Assembly (NCBI GenBank): GCA_003586115.2
Contig: QVOM02000042.1
Span: forward strand, 31,425,679-31,489,678
Origin: Salvator merianae
Lineage: Eukaryota; Chordata; Lepidosauria; Squamata; Teiidae
Length of the DNA: 64,000 bases
Direction: 5' to 3'
The translations under genes and the position numbers were made by a program. Below, piece by piece: positions 24,236 through 36,206 of this stretch (the first letter of the stretch is position 1; the number at the start of each line of letters is the position of its first letter). The notes below the pieces were generated by a model that searched no databases, was not told where the DNA came from, and worked only from the letters and a program-made list of their open reading frames with translations.

Positions 24236-24418
24236 AGGTACTGCCTCCAGGGTAAAGAGACAGGCAAGTTGCCTCTAAAGGCCATTTGCAGGTGAACGTT
24301 TTGCTTTTTTATTCTACTTGAGAATGCCCAGAAGCAATTGGAGCGCCATTATGTGAATCAGGATGTTGGAATAGATGGACTGTGGCCTGATCCAGCAAGG
24401 CTCCTCTTATGTTCTTAT
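24236..24418 (+). mobile_element. LINE 3' tail inserted into an antisense LINE
   Basis: Sense copy of the GCTGGATCAGGCC-family tail: GGTACTGCCTCCAGGGTA at the start, GGCCTGATCCAGCAAGG near the end, terminating in TTATGTTCTTATTC. It is 5'-truncated and interrupts the minus-strand LINE on both sides, so it is the younger of the two. Confidence 0.75.
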
Positions 24419-24489
24419 TCTTTTTGAGATGTGGCAACAAAACTGCATATAGTATGCCAGATGCAGTTACATCATTGCTTTGTATATGG
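24419..24489 (-). mobile_element. LINE fragment, antisense, part 2
   Basis: Continuation of the interrupted antisense LINE between the inserted LINE tail and the hAT MITE. Its last eight bases are the hAT target site. Confidence 0.55.
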
Positions 24490-25097
24490 TAGGGATGTGC
24501 ACAAAGGCACTTTTCCCTTTTCGCTTCGCAGTGCTGTGAAGCTATGAGGCTTCGTTTTCACGTGAAAACTATAGGCGCAAAAACGGAGCCTTTAGTCTTC
24601 GCTGTGAAAATCTTCGCAGCGAAGACTGGGGGCACTGCCTGTCACAGAGGCAGCACTTTCGCGATCGGCGAAGGTCTTCCCTTCACATTGATCTGTCTCC
24701 GTTTCCGATCGCTTTCTCATTCCCCCTAGTCTGTCAGTCGCACGCGCACACTGACAGACTAGGGGGAATGAGAGAGCGATCGGAAATGTCAGAAAAATCA
24801 ATGCCAACTGCTAAAGTTAAGTGCTGCCTGTCACAGAGGCAGCACTTAACTTTAGCGATCGGCATTGATTTTTCTGACGTTTCCGATCACTCTCTGCAAG
24901 TTCCCTCTTTAAGGCTGTGTGAAGTTTCGATGCAACGGAGCTTCTAGCAGCCAAAAAGAGGGAGCTTGCAGCAAATGGCGAAGGTCTCGAAGGACAGCGA
25001 AAGTTGCCAGGACCTTCGCCATTCGCATTCGCCACCCCCTTTTCCTTTCGTATTTCGTGTGAAATTCGAAAGGCATGAAGCTTCGTGCACATCCCTA
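24490..25097. mobile_element. hAT-superfamily MITE with nested hairpins, 608 bp
   Basis: Termini TAGGGATGTGCAC and GTGCACATCCCTA are perfect inverted repeats, and GTATATGG is duplicated exactly on both sides (24482-24489, 25098-25105). The TAGGG end and the 8-bp duplication are diagnostic of hAT transposons. The interior holds at least two strong hairpins: 24706-24738 against 24750-24782 (33-bp arms, one mismatch, 11-base loop) and 24788-24878 (about 40-bp arms). No transposase is encoded. Confidence 0.93.
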
Positions 25098-25105
25098 GTA
25101 TATGG

Positions 25106-25930
25106 ATATTATTATATTAGCATCCCGTATTTTCATTACTATCTTTTTTATTATCCTTAAAATTCTATTGTTTTTTTTTCTGTGTTGACACTTTCATTGA
25201 ACTGAGTATCTTTACTTCAAGATATCTTTCCCGATCAGTCACAGTGAGCACTAGTTCCATTAGCATTTAAAGTAGTTAGAATTTTTAGCTCTACCTTAAA
25301 CTTATTCACATTTGACACTAATAGTTTCCTTGACCATACTGGTTTACCATGGAGGTAATTTTCTTAATTTTAGGAATAGATTGTCACTCTGTTATTATGG
25401 TGTTCAAGAGCAGCCAGTCTCCCTGGAGAGAGCTTTCCTTCTCAGCCTTCTCTTTGAATTTCATTTTCAACATTCTTTCCCATTTTGAGAAGCTCCCATT
25501 TTTGAAATCAAAACTAGCCATATTGAGCTTGCTACACAAGTTTTCACGCCTATAAATATTGAATTTTATTGTCATATGATCACTATTCCCAAGTGGTTCT
25601 ACTACGCTTACTTCTTTCATCGAATCCTGAGTGCTACTTAAGAGTAAGGCTAGTATTGCCTCATTCTCATTGGTTCCTGAACCAGTTGCTCTATCTTTCA
25701 GTTGTTTTCAGTGTCTAAAAACCTGACCTCCTTCTCATGGCTTGAGTGAACATTTACCCAGTCAATGTGTGGGTATTTGAAGTTTCCCATTATTACAAGA
25801 CTTCCTCTTTCGGACATTTAATTGCCTTCTTCATTTCCAAGTCTCCTTCAGCACTTCGGTTAGGAGGGCAATAGTCCACTCCCTATCAATAACCTATTTT
25901 TATACCCCAATGTCCTTAACTACAGTAAAT
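25106..25930 (-). mobile_element. LINE fragment, antisense, with AP-endonuclease remnant
   Basis: Resumption of the antisense LINE after the hAT MITE, then a jump to its 5' part: the minus-strand frame at 25384-25620 includes EPLGNSDHM, which matches the LG-x-SDH motif at the end of the apurinic-endonuclease domain of non-LTR retrotransposons. Further antisense blocks near 25750-25810 (CCCAGTCAATGTG, CCCATTATTACAAGACTTCC) come from the endonuclease coding region. Most of the reverse transcriptase region is missing, so there has been an internal deletion near 25330. Confidence 0.65.
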
Positions 25931-28139
25931 GATCTGCTGTCACATACCTAAGGCTTCCGTGCATTTACCCATCTTCGTGTCTGAGCTGTTCCAGTTCAGC
26001 CACCTAGGGTCACCTCCAGATGGTGAGAAGAAAACACTGGATCTTGTTTGGGCCCTGCAATTGCCTCTTGCTACTCATGCCAGATGGCAGGGTGAAACTG
26101 TAGGGAAAGCGCAGGCACTAATGTGTCTGGATGCTTGATCCCATGATAGCACAGAGCATACATCTGAGTATTTTGATGGTATGAAATATCTGGAAGTGCA
26201 TGATTGCAGCTCTCCATGCATGTACAGTGGCCATTTTCAGCCCAGTTTGGTCCCACACATGAATGGTGGCCATTTCCATGAAGGCAGATCCTGGGGACAG
26301 CAGTTGCACGCTTTCCGTGGGTTACAAACACCTGCCCTTAAAGCCAGTGGCTGCCACTGTTAATAAGTTTCCTCTGAGTCATTTCTTGTCCTTTCCAAGC
26401 CTCTTTGCTTTCACAGAGAAAGGTGGAAGGTTTTGCAATCTTTCTTGTTATTTTTAAAAATTAGCCTTGTCCTTTCCAATGTGGATTCTGATATGCCTGG
26501 ATGGATACTGGTCTAGATACAGGAGTCCAGGCTCTCTGATCCAGTTTCCTGTACCTGCAGCCCTTGTGCCAGTTATGTTATTTATGTCCAGTTCTGATGT
26601 TTAGAGGTATCTGTACCTTGGCAGAGCCCTGCCTTGTGGGTATAGCACTTCTAAGACCTTGAATTTGGGGTAATCATGCTTCACTGGAGCTTCAGATCCC
26701 AAGCTGCAGTTTGGAGCTTCTCAGTCCAAATATACTTTGCCATCAGGAAGCAGCTTCAAACACCATTGCTTTACGCCTTTCCACAACGAGTGAAGATGCA
26801 TGCCTTTACTATGCCTTTGGTGAAAGAATAACTCTGTCTCCATCCTGCCACCAGGTTGGAACTGTTGTAACTTTTCCTGTGACATTAGAATAGAGGGGAG
26901 AGTAGAAACATGAATGAGTGAATGAATGAATAAGAAAGATCGAAATCAGAAATCGCCTCTTATCTCAGTACTTAAAATTAATTGATATTGGAATTGCAGG
27001 TACAAATCAAAGAAAAAGAGAAAAAAAAATAACTGGGGAAAGTATGATTTCATTATTCTGGTAACAGAGAAACATACTCCACTTTCAATCAGTTGATGCT
27101 CTTCAAAGTGGAATAAACCACTATGCATGCCAAATTGATTAAAGGGAAAGTTATTCCTAAATGACTTCCTAAAACATATTACATCGTTGGATAGTAGTTG
27201 CATGCCATTATGGTGGCAGTTGGGCATGATATCATAGCCCATTTTCATCCTTCTGAATCAAATTAGTTTATGAAGTCTTCTAGGAGTCAGATGGGTAAAA
27301 AACAGGTGCTCAGTTGTGTGGTATTGCCTACTACAACTGCCTGAGCTTGAGAAGAAGCACATTCTTCATGTTTTATCCCCATGAGCATTTACACCTTGCT
27401 CTGCTAGTGCTTGTTAGTATATAACTTAAATTATATATAAGTTATGTATATGCACAAACATATATAAAAGCAACCATTTACTGAAGTGTAAACATTGTTT
27501 AAAAAATACATTATAATATACTGCAGCCTTTCCAATTCATTCCTATTAGGAATTGTAATTCAAATAGCTGGAAGGTAAGTTGTCAGGAAAGGCTAATATT
27601 ATGCATAACATGCTGCAGATATTCTATAACATTTTGCCTATAGCCGACAAGGACAATGTGAGGTGTGTGCACAAATAGTAGTTTTGACAGCATCCCCTGT
27701 GTGTGTGCAGGATCTGAGCTGTGGCATGATGATCTCACTCCCAGGCCTTTGGGATCAATGGCAAAACACAACTCTGAGGTGGCTTCTCAGAGACTGCAGG
27801 GAATGCTGCTACTGCAGCTCCCAAATGCAGTCAGAATCACTGTAGGGGACTGGAAGGCCCAGTGGGAGCCCCCTGCAGTCTCAGTCCCCTGCAGCCATGA
27901 CACTTGCGTGGCCACCATGCATGAGGGTGGCCCAAGGCTTAAATCAGGCTTCCCCAAAGGCTGCCCTTAACACTCCTCTGTGACTACCCAGTCCCCTCAC
28001 CCAATACCCAGAAGTCTCTGGTTTTTTGGCTCTTGACTACAGTCATTGTGTGGGTTATGCTTCCTTTCTGTCCTATAATGGCAAAAGGTCTCTTAGAGAA
28101 AATAGGCACCTTGGCTTTCATAACTAAAAGCTGGAAAGA
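25931..28139. other. No confirmed gene
   Basis: 26040-26345 and 27660-27960 are GC-richer and resemble decayed MITE interiors, without usable termini. The remainder is AT-rich with no recognised content. Short TGAATGAA-type tandem units occur near 26912-26932. Confidence 0.45.
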
Positions 28140-28435
28140 GGACAGTGTAACAATATTTTTTAAGGATTGGGGGCAGGTAATTATAAGCCTATCAGCTTAA
28201 CGTCTGTTCTGGGCAAGCTAGTGAAAACTTTCATTGAAGATAAAATTTCCAGACATTAGAAGCACAGGTCTTGCTCAAGGACAATCTATATGGCTTTGTC
28301 AAGATAAGGTCTGCCTAACCTTTTTTTGTAGAGATTTTGGAAGGGTCAGTACACATGTGAATGAGAGTGATACAGGGAGACAATATGTACTTGGGCTTTT
28401 AAAAAGCTTTCAATAAGGTCCCTCGCTAAAAAAAA
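28140..28435 (+). mobile_element. LINE reverse transcriptase fragment
   Basis: Sense-strand remnant in which the order FKDWG, NYKPISLTS, GKLVK can be read at about 28155-28225; this is the GNYRPISLTS block of CR1/L2 reverse transcriptases. Downstream, CTTTTAAAAAGCTTTCAATAAGGT (about 28396) is a decayed form of the catalytic DF-x-KAFDKV motif. Many stops; not functional. Confidence 0.6.
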
Positions 28436-28790
28436 AATATTTTTAAAGAGAAGCTTTTTATACATCTTCTTTTATGTATTTATAGCCCACCTTGTACCAG
28501 CCAGCCACAAGGCAGATTTTTATTTTTTGTAAAAACACCAGGAACAGTTGTTGCAGTGTAGATAATGGAGCAATGCTGTGCTGATTAGCACAGTGGGTTT
28601 GATCTGCTGTTCTTCTTCTTGGCCAAGTTCCAATCCACTTCAGAATGGAAAGGTTTGGAGTGATCAAATGTACCACATGAAACATTGTGACGCACCTCCT
28701 CTACCATCCTATAACATCCAGTTTGCCACTAATCCCTGAAAAGTTCAACACACAAAGAAACAGGGCACTTTCCTGTGCTAAAATGGAGAC
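28436..28790. other. Possible antisense LINE tail; otherwise nothing
   Basis: 28465-28530 resembles the antisense of an L2-like tail (TTATGTATTTATAGCCCACC). The rest is unassigned. Confidence 0.35.
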
Positions 28791-28793
28791 TTA

Positions 28794-29013
28794 GGCTGTG
28801 TTCACACCAAAGTTTTAATCCAGCTTCAGTCTACTTTCAGAGTGAAAGCACACATCAGCAAAGTGGTAATCTGTTTTCTTTGGGCATTATCTAACTCAAA
28901 AATCCAGCTTTGGGTTAGGTAACGTGGAAAGAAAATGATCAGTCACTTTGCTGGTATGTGCTTTCACTCTGAAGGTGCTGAAGGTGGACTAAAACTTGGG
29001 TGTGAATGCAACC
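28794..29013. mobile_element. Foldback MITE, family C, 220 bp
   Basis: Ends GGCTGTGTTCACACC and GGTGTGAATGCAACC with long internal arms (for example GAGTGAAAGCACACATCAGC against CTTTCACTCTGAAG), flanked by TTA (28791-28793, 29014-29016). Same length and layout as 53435-53654. Confidence 0.88.
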
Positions 29014-29016
29014 TTA

Positions 29017-29946
29017 AAAGACTCCTTCAGACCTCAGATGTGCTTTCCTCAATCTTTCTCTCTCTCATTCTCTAAAGTGAGCAGTGAAATGACCTATTTG
29101 CTGACAACATCTATTTGTTCTGTGCGGTGACAGCAATTGTCAAGAGTCCCCTCTCTCTAAATTAGGAAGATAAATATCAAAATGTAGTAGGCATGTGCTG
29201 AACTTAAGTATGCTAACAGAAAATCACTCAAAGAGGTCCAGGACTGTTAGGTGTTTTACCTGGTAGGTGCTTGTGAGCCCTGCCCTCTTCAACATCAAAG
29301 GCAAGGTGAGTGCGAGGTTAAAACTACGCTCACTCCCTTCCAACATTCCATTGTTGCATTGTAGTTGCCAGCCATTCAGTTGGGGATGAGTAGAGATGTG
29401 ATGGGCATGCACATGACCTCATTGTGGGATCTCCTGTCTTCCATGAATTTGTCCAAACATCTTTGAAACCATAAAAGCTAATATCCCCTCTCTTCTTCTC
29501 CTCCTCCCACTTCTATATTTTTTACCAAATATCTTTTACTTTATAGCCTAATATCTATCCAAATATATAAACCATACACAGTTTATATTTTTTTAAGAAA
29601 AAAAATATAATCATTCAGATATCAACACTTATAATAGTCCTTATTTTTAACACTATCTTCTTTATAGTTTCATGTTGTCATAAAACCCAAATGATCTATA
29701 CTCATATATAACACATAAAAATATAATATTCTTAATGATAAAATAATCATTATAGTCCTAGTAAAAATTCTTCTTATACCCACAGTACAAACATTTTCAA
29801 AACTGTTTCTATTACAGCTATCATGAATCAAATCTATTTCTGTTCTACAGTAGCATATTAATTCTCATCTTAAACATAGCATTCCAAATAGTCACAACAG
29901 TCACTATTTTCTTTTCATCATTTTCACTAAATTAACTTCATAGTCA
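29017..29946. other. AT-rich sequence, nothing identified
   Basis: Strongly AT-rich, especially 29500-29940. Possibly old L1-derived untranslated sequence, but I cannot show it. Confidence 0.4.
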
Positions 29947-29954
29947 GTTCTCCA

Positions 29955-30233
29955 AAGAGATGTGCTGAACTGGTTCATTTTCAGACTATTCTGAACCACC
30001 CATTCAAGGGGGGGGGGCAGTTTCAACTGAAACTGAACCAAGGAGATCATCCAAACAGGTTAAACCACCTGGTTTGATTTGAGCTGGTTTGTGTTCACCA
30101 ATATTTGATCCCTGAAAGGGCTTTTAAAACCATTTTAAATGTTATTTTTTTCAACCTTGAGTTTGAATCAACCAATATATGGTTTGGTTTGATCTGAACC
30201 AAATCAGAATTCTTAGGTTCATGCATATCTTTT
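29955..30233. mobile_element. hAT-superfamily MITE, 279 bp
   Basis: Left end AAGAGATGTGC and right end GCATATCTTTT are decayed forms of the hAT termini at 24490 and 49064. The flanking 8-mers GTTCTCCA (29947-29954) and GTTTTCCA (30234-30241) agree at seven of eight positions. The interior is rich in GGTTCA/TGAACC units. Confidence 0.7.
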
Positions 30234-30283
30234 GTTTTCCAAATAAAACCAGCTCCAAATAAGAGAAAGGGAGGGACAGGACT

Positions 30284-30545
30284 TTCCTTCAATGGAATTC
30301 AGGTTTAGACAAGATGTGGCTATGTCACAGTGCTGTGATGTTCTAAATCCTTTGTTGACTTCCAATACCATCCAGTAACAAACAAAGAAGAGAAAAAAAT
30401 AGGAAAATCAACTAAAACTGTAATTATCTTATATAATAATATTTTCTTCAATAGAGTTCAGGTTTAGACTGGAAATTTCCAACAATGTCACAGTGCCATG
30501 ATGTTATTTTCACCAATATAAATAATTTATTGACTTGTAAAACAG
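30284..30545. repeat. Diverged direct repeat
   Basis: A roughly 95-bp unit beginning CTTCAAT-GA-TTCAGGTTTAGAC and containing TGTCACAGTGC-(C/T)GATGTT occurs at about 30284-30376 and again at about 30446-30540. The family is unknown; it may be part of an L1 untranslated region or an old tandem repeat. Confidence 0.7.
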
Positions 30546-31859
30546 TCTATGTGCTGGCATTGCCACAAACATAAAGGAACATCCATCCATCTCTGATTGG
30601 ATTGTGAGGAGATCCAGAAATTTTGGAAGCTTGTTGGCATTAGAATCAATGGAATACTTAATACATTCATTATATGGACAAGTGATTTATGCCTCTTGCA
30701 TAATAATAATAAAAAAAATTGACAACAAATGAGAAATAGTTATTAAATCAGTTAATTGTGGCTACACAAGCTGGAATGGAGATCAGATAGAAAGAAATTT
30801 TTGAGAATTTTCTCAAAATAAACTAGAATTTTGGGAAATGAAATTATTATGTACTGGACTAATTACAAGTTGATATTTTTAGGGGGAAAGGAGCATTGTA
30901 CAATGGAATCAAGTTGGAAAATACTTTCAATAAAAGTTGGAGAAAATTGTTACAAATAGATATGAGATCAGAAAGAAATAATGAACTGTATATTAAAATA
31001 ACAAATTTATTTTAGTGGATTAATGTATAAGATTTTTGTGATTAGCTGCTGCAATAATGAGGGGAAGAATTATTATTTGTATATTAAATCATATATTTAT
31101 ACTGGAATTAAACAGTAAAATTAAAAATAAATGTGAGATGTCTCTTCTAAAACAGTTCTATAAGAGCAAAGGAGAAGAAAAAAATAAGAAAACAGCCAAA
31201 ACAATATCAACTTATAAAAATCATACTTATGTCCCATTCAAACAAAGACCAACCAAGAGGAAAAAAGGAAGAAGGAAGTGAAAAAGACTGGTATCAACAG
31301 TGTTTCCTTTCTTCCTGTGTTAGCAATATACATATACATTTCTACATATACAAGAGCTTGGAAGTCCAAAATGCACTACTTCAGATAAGATTTGTTTTCT
31401 TATAATTAGTTTTTAAAAAGTTTCTACTTATTCAAGGATTTCAAATGAGGCATGGCTTCTTGGTTTAGATTTTTTATTATCTAAACAAAACAAAAGCGTA
31501 AAGCAGATAACCAGATGGAAAAGGTAAAAAAGGCAGCCCATTATTATTATTAATTATTTCACTATATTGATTCACTCGGGGTACCTCCCATACCAGTGGA
31601 AAGATGCCAATGGAAAAATCTTGAACCTTGTTTTAAAAACAAAGGTATGTTGGCTTTTATCCATCATGTCTTTATAGGTATAAAGCCTCAATTTCATCCA
31701 TGCACCATAATGGCAAACAAACAAACAAACAAACAAACAAACCAGAACCTGTTGTGAGGCTTTCAGGGCTGGGAGGCATAGTATGTTTGTTCTCTGCACC
31801 AATTACTGCTGAAATGTCCCATGAATGCTTCTCTGTCTCACAACACTAGAACCATGGTA
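30546..31859. other. AT-rich, nothing identified apart from one microsatellite
   Basis: No gene recognised. The lysine-rich frame at 31057-31281 reflects A-rich composition. Confidence 0.45.
31713..31742. repeat. (CAAA)n microsatellite
   Basis: About seven tandem CAAA units. Confidence 0.9.
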
Positions 31860-32262
31860 CACTCAATGTAGTTTTTGGACAGAAATGTCAGAACTGATAA
31901 GGGGAGGTATTTTTTCATTCAGTGGGTCATTGATCTACAGAATGTATTACCTGAGGAAGTGGTGATGTTCACAAACCTAGTTAGCTTTAAGAAAGTGTTA
32001 GACAAATGCACTGAGGCCACGTGTATCAACGGCTACTAGAATGGATGCTTAGATACTATCCATGGGTTGGAGGAATGGGAAGGATTCCTCTAAAGACCAT
32101 GTGTAAGGAGTCAAGAGCCGGTGACAGTTTCACCTTCACCTTCTGTTTCTGCTTGAGAATGTCCAGAAGCAAGTGGTGGATTACTATATGAGCCAGGATA
32201 CTGGACTAGATGGACTATAGCCTATCTAACAGGGCTTTCTTGTGTTTTTTATATTCTTATGA
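31860..32262 (+). mobile_element. LINE 3' end (GCTGGATCAGGCC family)
   Basis: Longest sense copy of this tail in the window. It retains ORF-proximal sequence (GTAGGTTAGCTTTAAG-like block near 31980) and the GGACTAGATGGAC motif near 32205, ending with TATTCTTATG. The shared middle block with GGAGTCAAGAGC (about 32108) marks the same subfamily as 63645-63663 and the minus copy at 51886. Confidence 0.75.
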
Positions 32263-33503
32263 TGGAGTCCTGTTGTGGGTTGCTGGTCTTTATTTGGGCT
32301 GGCCCAGCAGTGGATTTCATATGTTCTTATATTGATTGCCTATTATGAAGTTGATTTATTTTTGACTGCAATGCTCATGCCAAAAAATGTATTTATTTTA
32401 AGCAAGTATAGTGAGTCTTTGCCATCTCCCTGGAACTGCCTATTCAGAATATAAGTGTTTCTGAATTGGTTTGAGTGGAAGGTAGTTTATACAAAGCAAA
32501 ACAGATCTGTCAAAGGTAACAGTTCTATCAGTTATTCAGAAGCCAGCATAGAAAAAGACTTTCTCAGACTGAATAACTACCATGTGCAGAGAATACAAGA
32601 GTGAATCTCTCTTTTCTGTGAAAGGCTGGGCAAAGATCTAAATGTTTTGTTCATTTCAGATGTCAAGAACTGTCATCTGTTGACCTGTGCAAAAGGCCAA
32701 ACCACCAATATTTATGTCTTTCCACAAATGATCAAAGGGTTCTTTTGAAACATCTTTTTAAAGAACTGGGGTGGGGTGGGGTTAGTCTGTATTGACTGGG
32801 ATCCCAAGAGTGGAGAGGAATTGTTTCCTGTTCATTCCTAGTATTACAGAGCCTATGGGAATGTAAAATACTGATAAGCACACTGAGGTTGATGACATTA
32901 TCACAGACCATGACTTGTCTGTTGGTGCTTCACCCTTTCATCCCAAATTCCATAATGCTAGGTGAGCAATGATAGTTGTGCTCAGGTAAGAGCTCCTTTC
33001 TCACTCCAGAAACCCAGGAATATGGGCTATCTCTATCCACCAGGTTCTCAAATGATTGTGCAGATTTTTAATATTTAAAAATAACCTCTTGTATGTATCC
33101 CTGATTCAAATACTTCTAACTCTAGTATGTGGGAGCAAGGAAGGCACTCACTAAATGATCCATTTCCCCTAAATTCAGAAAACCTTTTTAGTAGGAACCG
33201 GGAAAGGACATGTGCTGAACCTATTGTATACTAGACTCGCTTTCTCGCTATCTTTGATAGATGGCAAATTGTCTAATTAAAAAAAAACATAGAAAATCCA
33301 CAAGAGCAAAAAAATATGGCTTGGGAATTAAATGACATCAGTATGAGTTGGATTATAAATTGGATTAATTCTGTATATGATAAGATTTCATTCATTGAAG
33401 GTCAGAAGTACATTTTCATATTATCTTATAGGGATATTTGCATTTTTTTCCTTTCTGTTTAATTTATTAAGGGTTTGGAAGAAATGCAAAAGTTGTTTGA
33501 GTC
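32263..33503. other. No gene recognised
   Basis: No element or exon identified. Confidence 0.5.
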
Positions 33504-33506
33504 CAA

Positions 33507-33979
33507 GGCTTTTTCTTCACTTACCTCTCCATGGTCCAACCAGTGCATCTGAACTGGCCAGGTCCACTGATTGGGGCCACAAAGAGGTGAGGTCTAGAAC
33601 AGCATCATCTATGTGATGATGACGTTCAGACCAGCCACTGCTCTAGCCCAAAATCTTGCACCAGTTTTGGGGTCTTGACTCTGAGGGATTCAAAGGGCTA
33701 GGAACTTTTGTTCCTAGCCCCAGATCCACTGGGGCATGCATTTCAGCAGCACACTTTGATACCCTATTGAAGTGTGACCCCTAGTAGTCTTGATCACCTC
33801 TGTGGTCTGGACCAGGGGCCAGTGGTCTGGCAGTAAAACTGTTTAATCAGGTCTCCTGATAATCTTGACCAGGGTCTTCCTGATTAGGACTTTGCTCCAT
33901 CTAACATGTGGATTGATGAGGCCCAAATGTGGACTTCACAACCCTCTAGTTCAGACTAATGGTAAGTGCAGAAAGGGGC
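33507..33979. mobile_element. PIF/Harbinger-like MITE, family B, 473 bp
   Basis: Left end GGCTTTTTCTTCACTTACC and right end GGTAAGTGCAGAAAGGGGC, flanked by CAA (33504-33506, 33980-33982). The central hairpin is at 33698-33717, with TTTT as loop, i.e. inverted relative to 13878-13897. Confidence 0.8.
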
Positions 33980-33982
33980 CAA

Positions 33983-35859
33983 GTGTCTCCCCATTAGCAT
34001 CAATATATTTAGAATAGGGTGAACCTCTAAAATGGTATTAAAATTTTCCATTCTGATTAGAAACATGGCAAGAACTGCATATTCATGGAAATCCTACGTA
34101 ATGTTTTGTATTATAAATTAGTGAACAGAGTGGGAACATAGAAAGGCACCAAAATATTGGAATGCAATTTTTGCTTTGATCATGCAATTTTTGGTTTGAT
34201 GCAGTCGATTTTGGACATTTCTATTGATTTTTCATCCTGTATTCTTCTTACTTAATATTTTCTCATCACGTGTTTCGTAAAAGTTTTCAGAGTTGATTTT
34301 GAGCGTTTTATTTATGGGAAGGATCTGTTATGCTTAGAAATGGAAGTCCTCATTTACCCCTAGGCCTGAAGAGTGGAATTCAAAACTTCTTTTCTTATGT
34401 GAAATTATCTGCAGAAGCGACACATTAGGCAATAAACCTATTCCAAAAGACCTGCAAGCCATCCACTGAAGTTTATGGGGAGTTGGATTTTAGCAGCCAA
34501 CATCTATCATGGCTTTGTTTAAATCTTGAATTGTGCCTTATATAGTAATTATTGTTGGACTCCTGTCTCATATTGCACACAATTTCTCTCTTTCTGTTTT
34601 CTTTTTCATCTGTGTTCAGATTCTGAATTGTATACTCTCTAGCGACAAACACAATAAAATATATATTTAAAAAGAAGAAAAGTAGGTAATCAGATGCAAT
34701 TATAATGGGAGGAAATCATGCAGATGGATCTAAAAAGGTAGATAATTAAGGAGCAAAATAGTGAATGATTAGAAGTTTGAATACAGGTAGCCTTTTTCTT
34801 CATCTGCTTGGTGGATCTTGCTCCTAAATGTAATCCTATGCTTGATGTACATCACCTTAAGAAATGCTGCTATACTGTACATTACTAACTGGGATGTATT
34901 AATTATATTATATTAGATTAGATTAGATTTATTATATTAATAGCATAGCATTTTGTTTTCTTTCTGAGTTTTTTTTTAATCCTCTGTGAGAAGGCTTAAA
35001 TTAGACTGGTCTTAAGTATATGAATTTGTTTCAGCCATTTGCTCTCCTGTCAAGTCATATGCTAAGATTTTTAAGGTTAGTGCTCTAAAAAGCCTGCCAC
35101 TTTCCACACAAAAATTCCTCAGATGACTCTGATTTGGGGTAATAAATATAGTGAATGTCAGGCAGCTACTGAATTTAACAGGGACATGCCTCTCACATTT
35201 GTAAGTTGAGAATAAGGAGGCTTTTTGTTGCATTTTTCCCACTCAGTACAAAAATGTGCTTTATTTCTGAGTAACTACAACTTTTCCCTTGCTTCAATGA
35301 AGAGAGACAGTTCTACCCTCCTTTCTTCAACGGATGGAGGTTTCTTGGCATTTTGCTTAGAGACAATTTACACTCTTGTCACACAAGATGAACTAAGATT
35401 TATAAGACAGTACTGAGAAGGCCTAAACATTCTAACCTTGATAATGAAAATGAAAACTCCTAGGCATGGGACTGTGGATTTTCTAAAGAAAAAGAGATAA
35501 TTTTAAAGTGAAAAGTGTAGATGAGTGCTAAAATCATTAAAAAAAAAGATTTGTCTATAGATGTTGCATATTAAAAAGCTAGACTTTGATCCTGTCTCAT
35601 GCCTTTTTTGAGACTGGATTTTATAAAGACTGAATTCTCTAGTGTACAGACAGGGCTATTATTCTAATAACCTTTTAAAAAAGAAAAATAGGTCTGATAA
35701 TGTCATTTATGTTTTACTGTTTAGAACTAAATATGGAGAACATGCTTTCCTTTTAAAACTGTTTGGTTTTGTTTGTAAAATTTAACTCCTGACAAGATTC
35801 CCTTATCTCTCTCTCTCATTCAGTTTTTTGTTTTGTTTTGTTTTAACCTCATCCACACT
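33983..35859. other. No gene recognised
   Basis: Contains a short TTAGA/TTATA repetitive tract at about 34905-34942 and nothing else I can identify. Confidence 0.5.
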
Positions 35860-35996
35860 GTGCACTTTAAAACGTATTTTTTTCTGGTGTATTGAATCGT
35901 ATATTTTTTTATTTAGTTGTTATTGTATTTTTGCTCTGTTGTAAAGCACCTTGGGGGTTTTCTTTGAAAGGTGGTTTACAAATAAGTATAGAGTTA
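35860..35996 (+). mobile_element. Possible L2-like LINE tail
   Basis: The run TTGTAAAGCACCTTGGGGG...GGTGGTTTACAAATA resembles the terminal region of L2-type LINEs (a 'TTGTAAGCCGCC...TATAAATA' style ending). Confidence 0.4.
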
Positions 35997-36166
35997 TTTT
36001 GGAGTAGATGCCTGCCCCATGCCATCTGAATTATTCTGTGGACTTTGTAAGGAAACCCCTTTGAGCACATCTTGTACAAATCAGCTTTTTAGGATACATG
36101 GTGTGACCTTGGGGGGAAGCCCTGTTGAGTGGACAACTGAAGTTTAATGTAACTGATTGGCAGCTT

Positions 36167-36196
36167 ATTCATTCATTCATTCATTCATTCATTCAT
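36167..36196. repeat. (ATTC)n microsatellite
   Basis: About seven ATTC units directly left of a MITE. Confidence 0.9.
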
Positions 36197-36206
36197 CTGT
36201 GACCTA

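Noticed and set aside
25384..25620. Small minus-strand gene
   Set aside because: The LGNSDH motif shows that it is a remnant of a LINE endonuclease, so it is annotated as part of that element.
28596..28690. tRNA gene
   Set aside because: The A-box-like words near 28550-28600 do not form a cloverleaf and no B box lies at the right distance.
31057..31281. Lysine-rich small protein
   Set aside because: A-rich DNA read in a favourable frame; the ending PTKRKKGRRK reflects purine runs.
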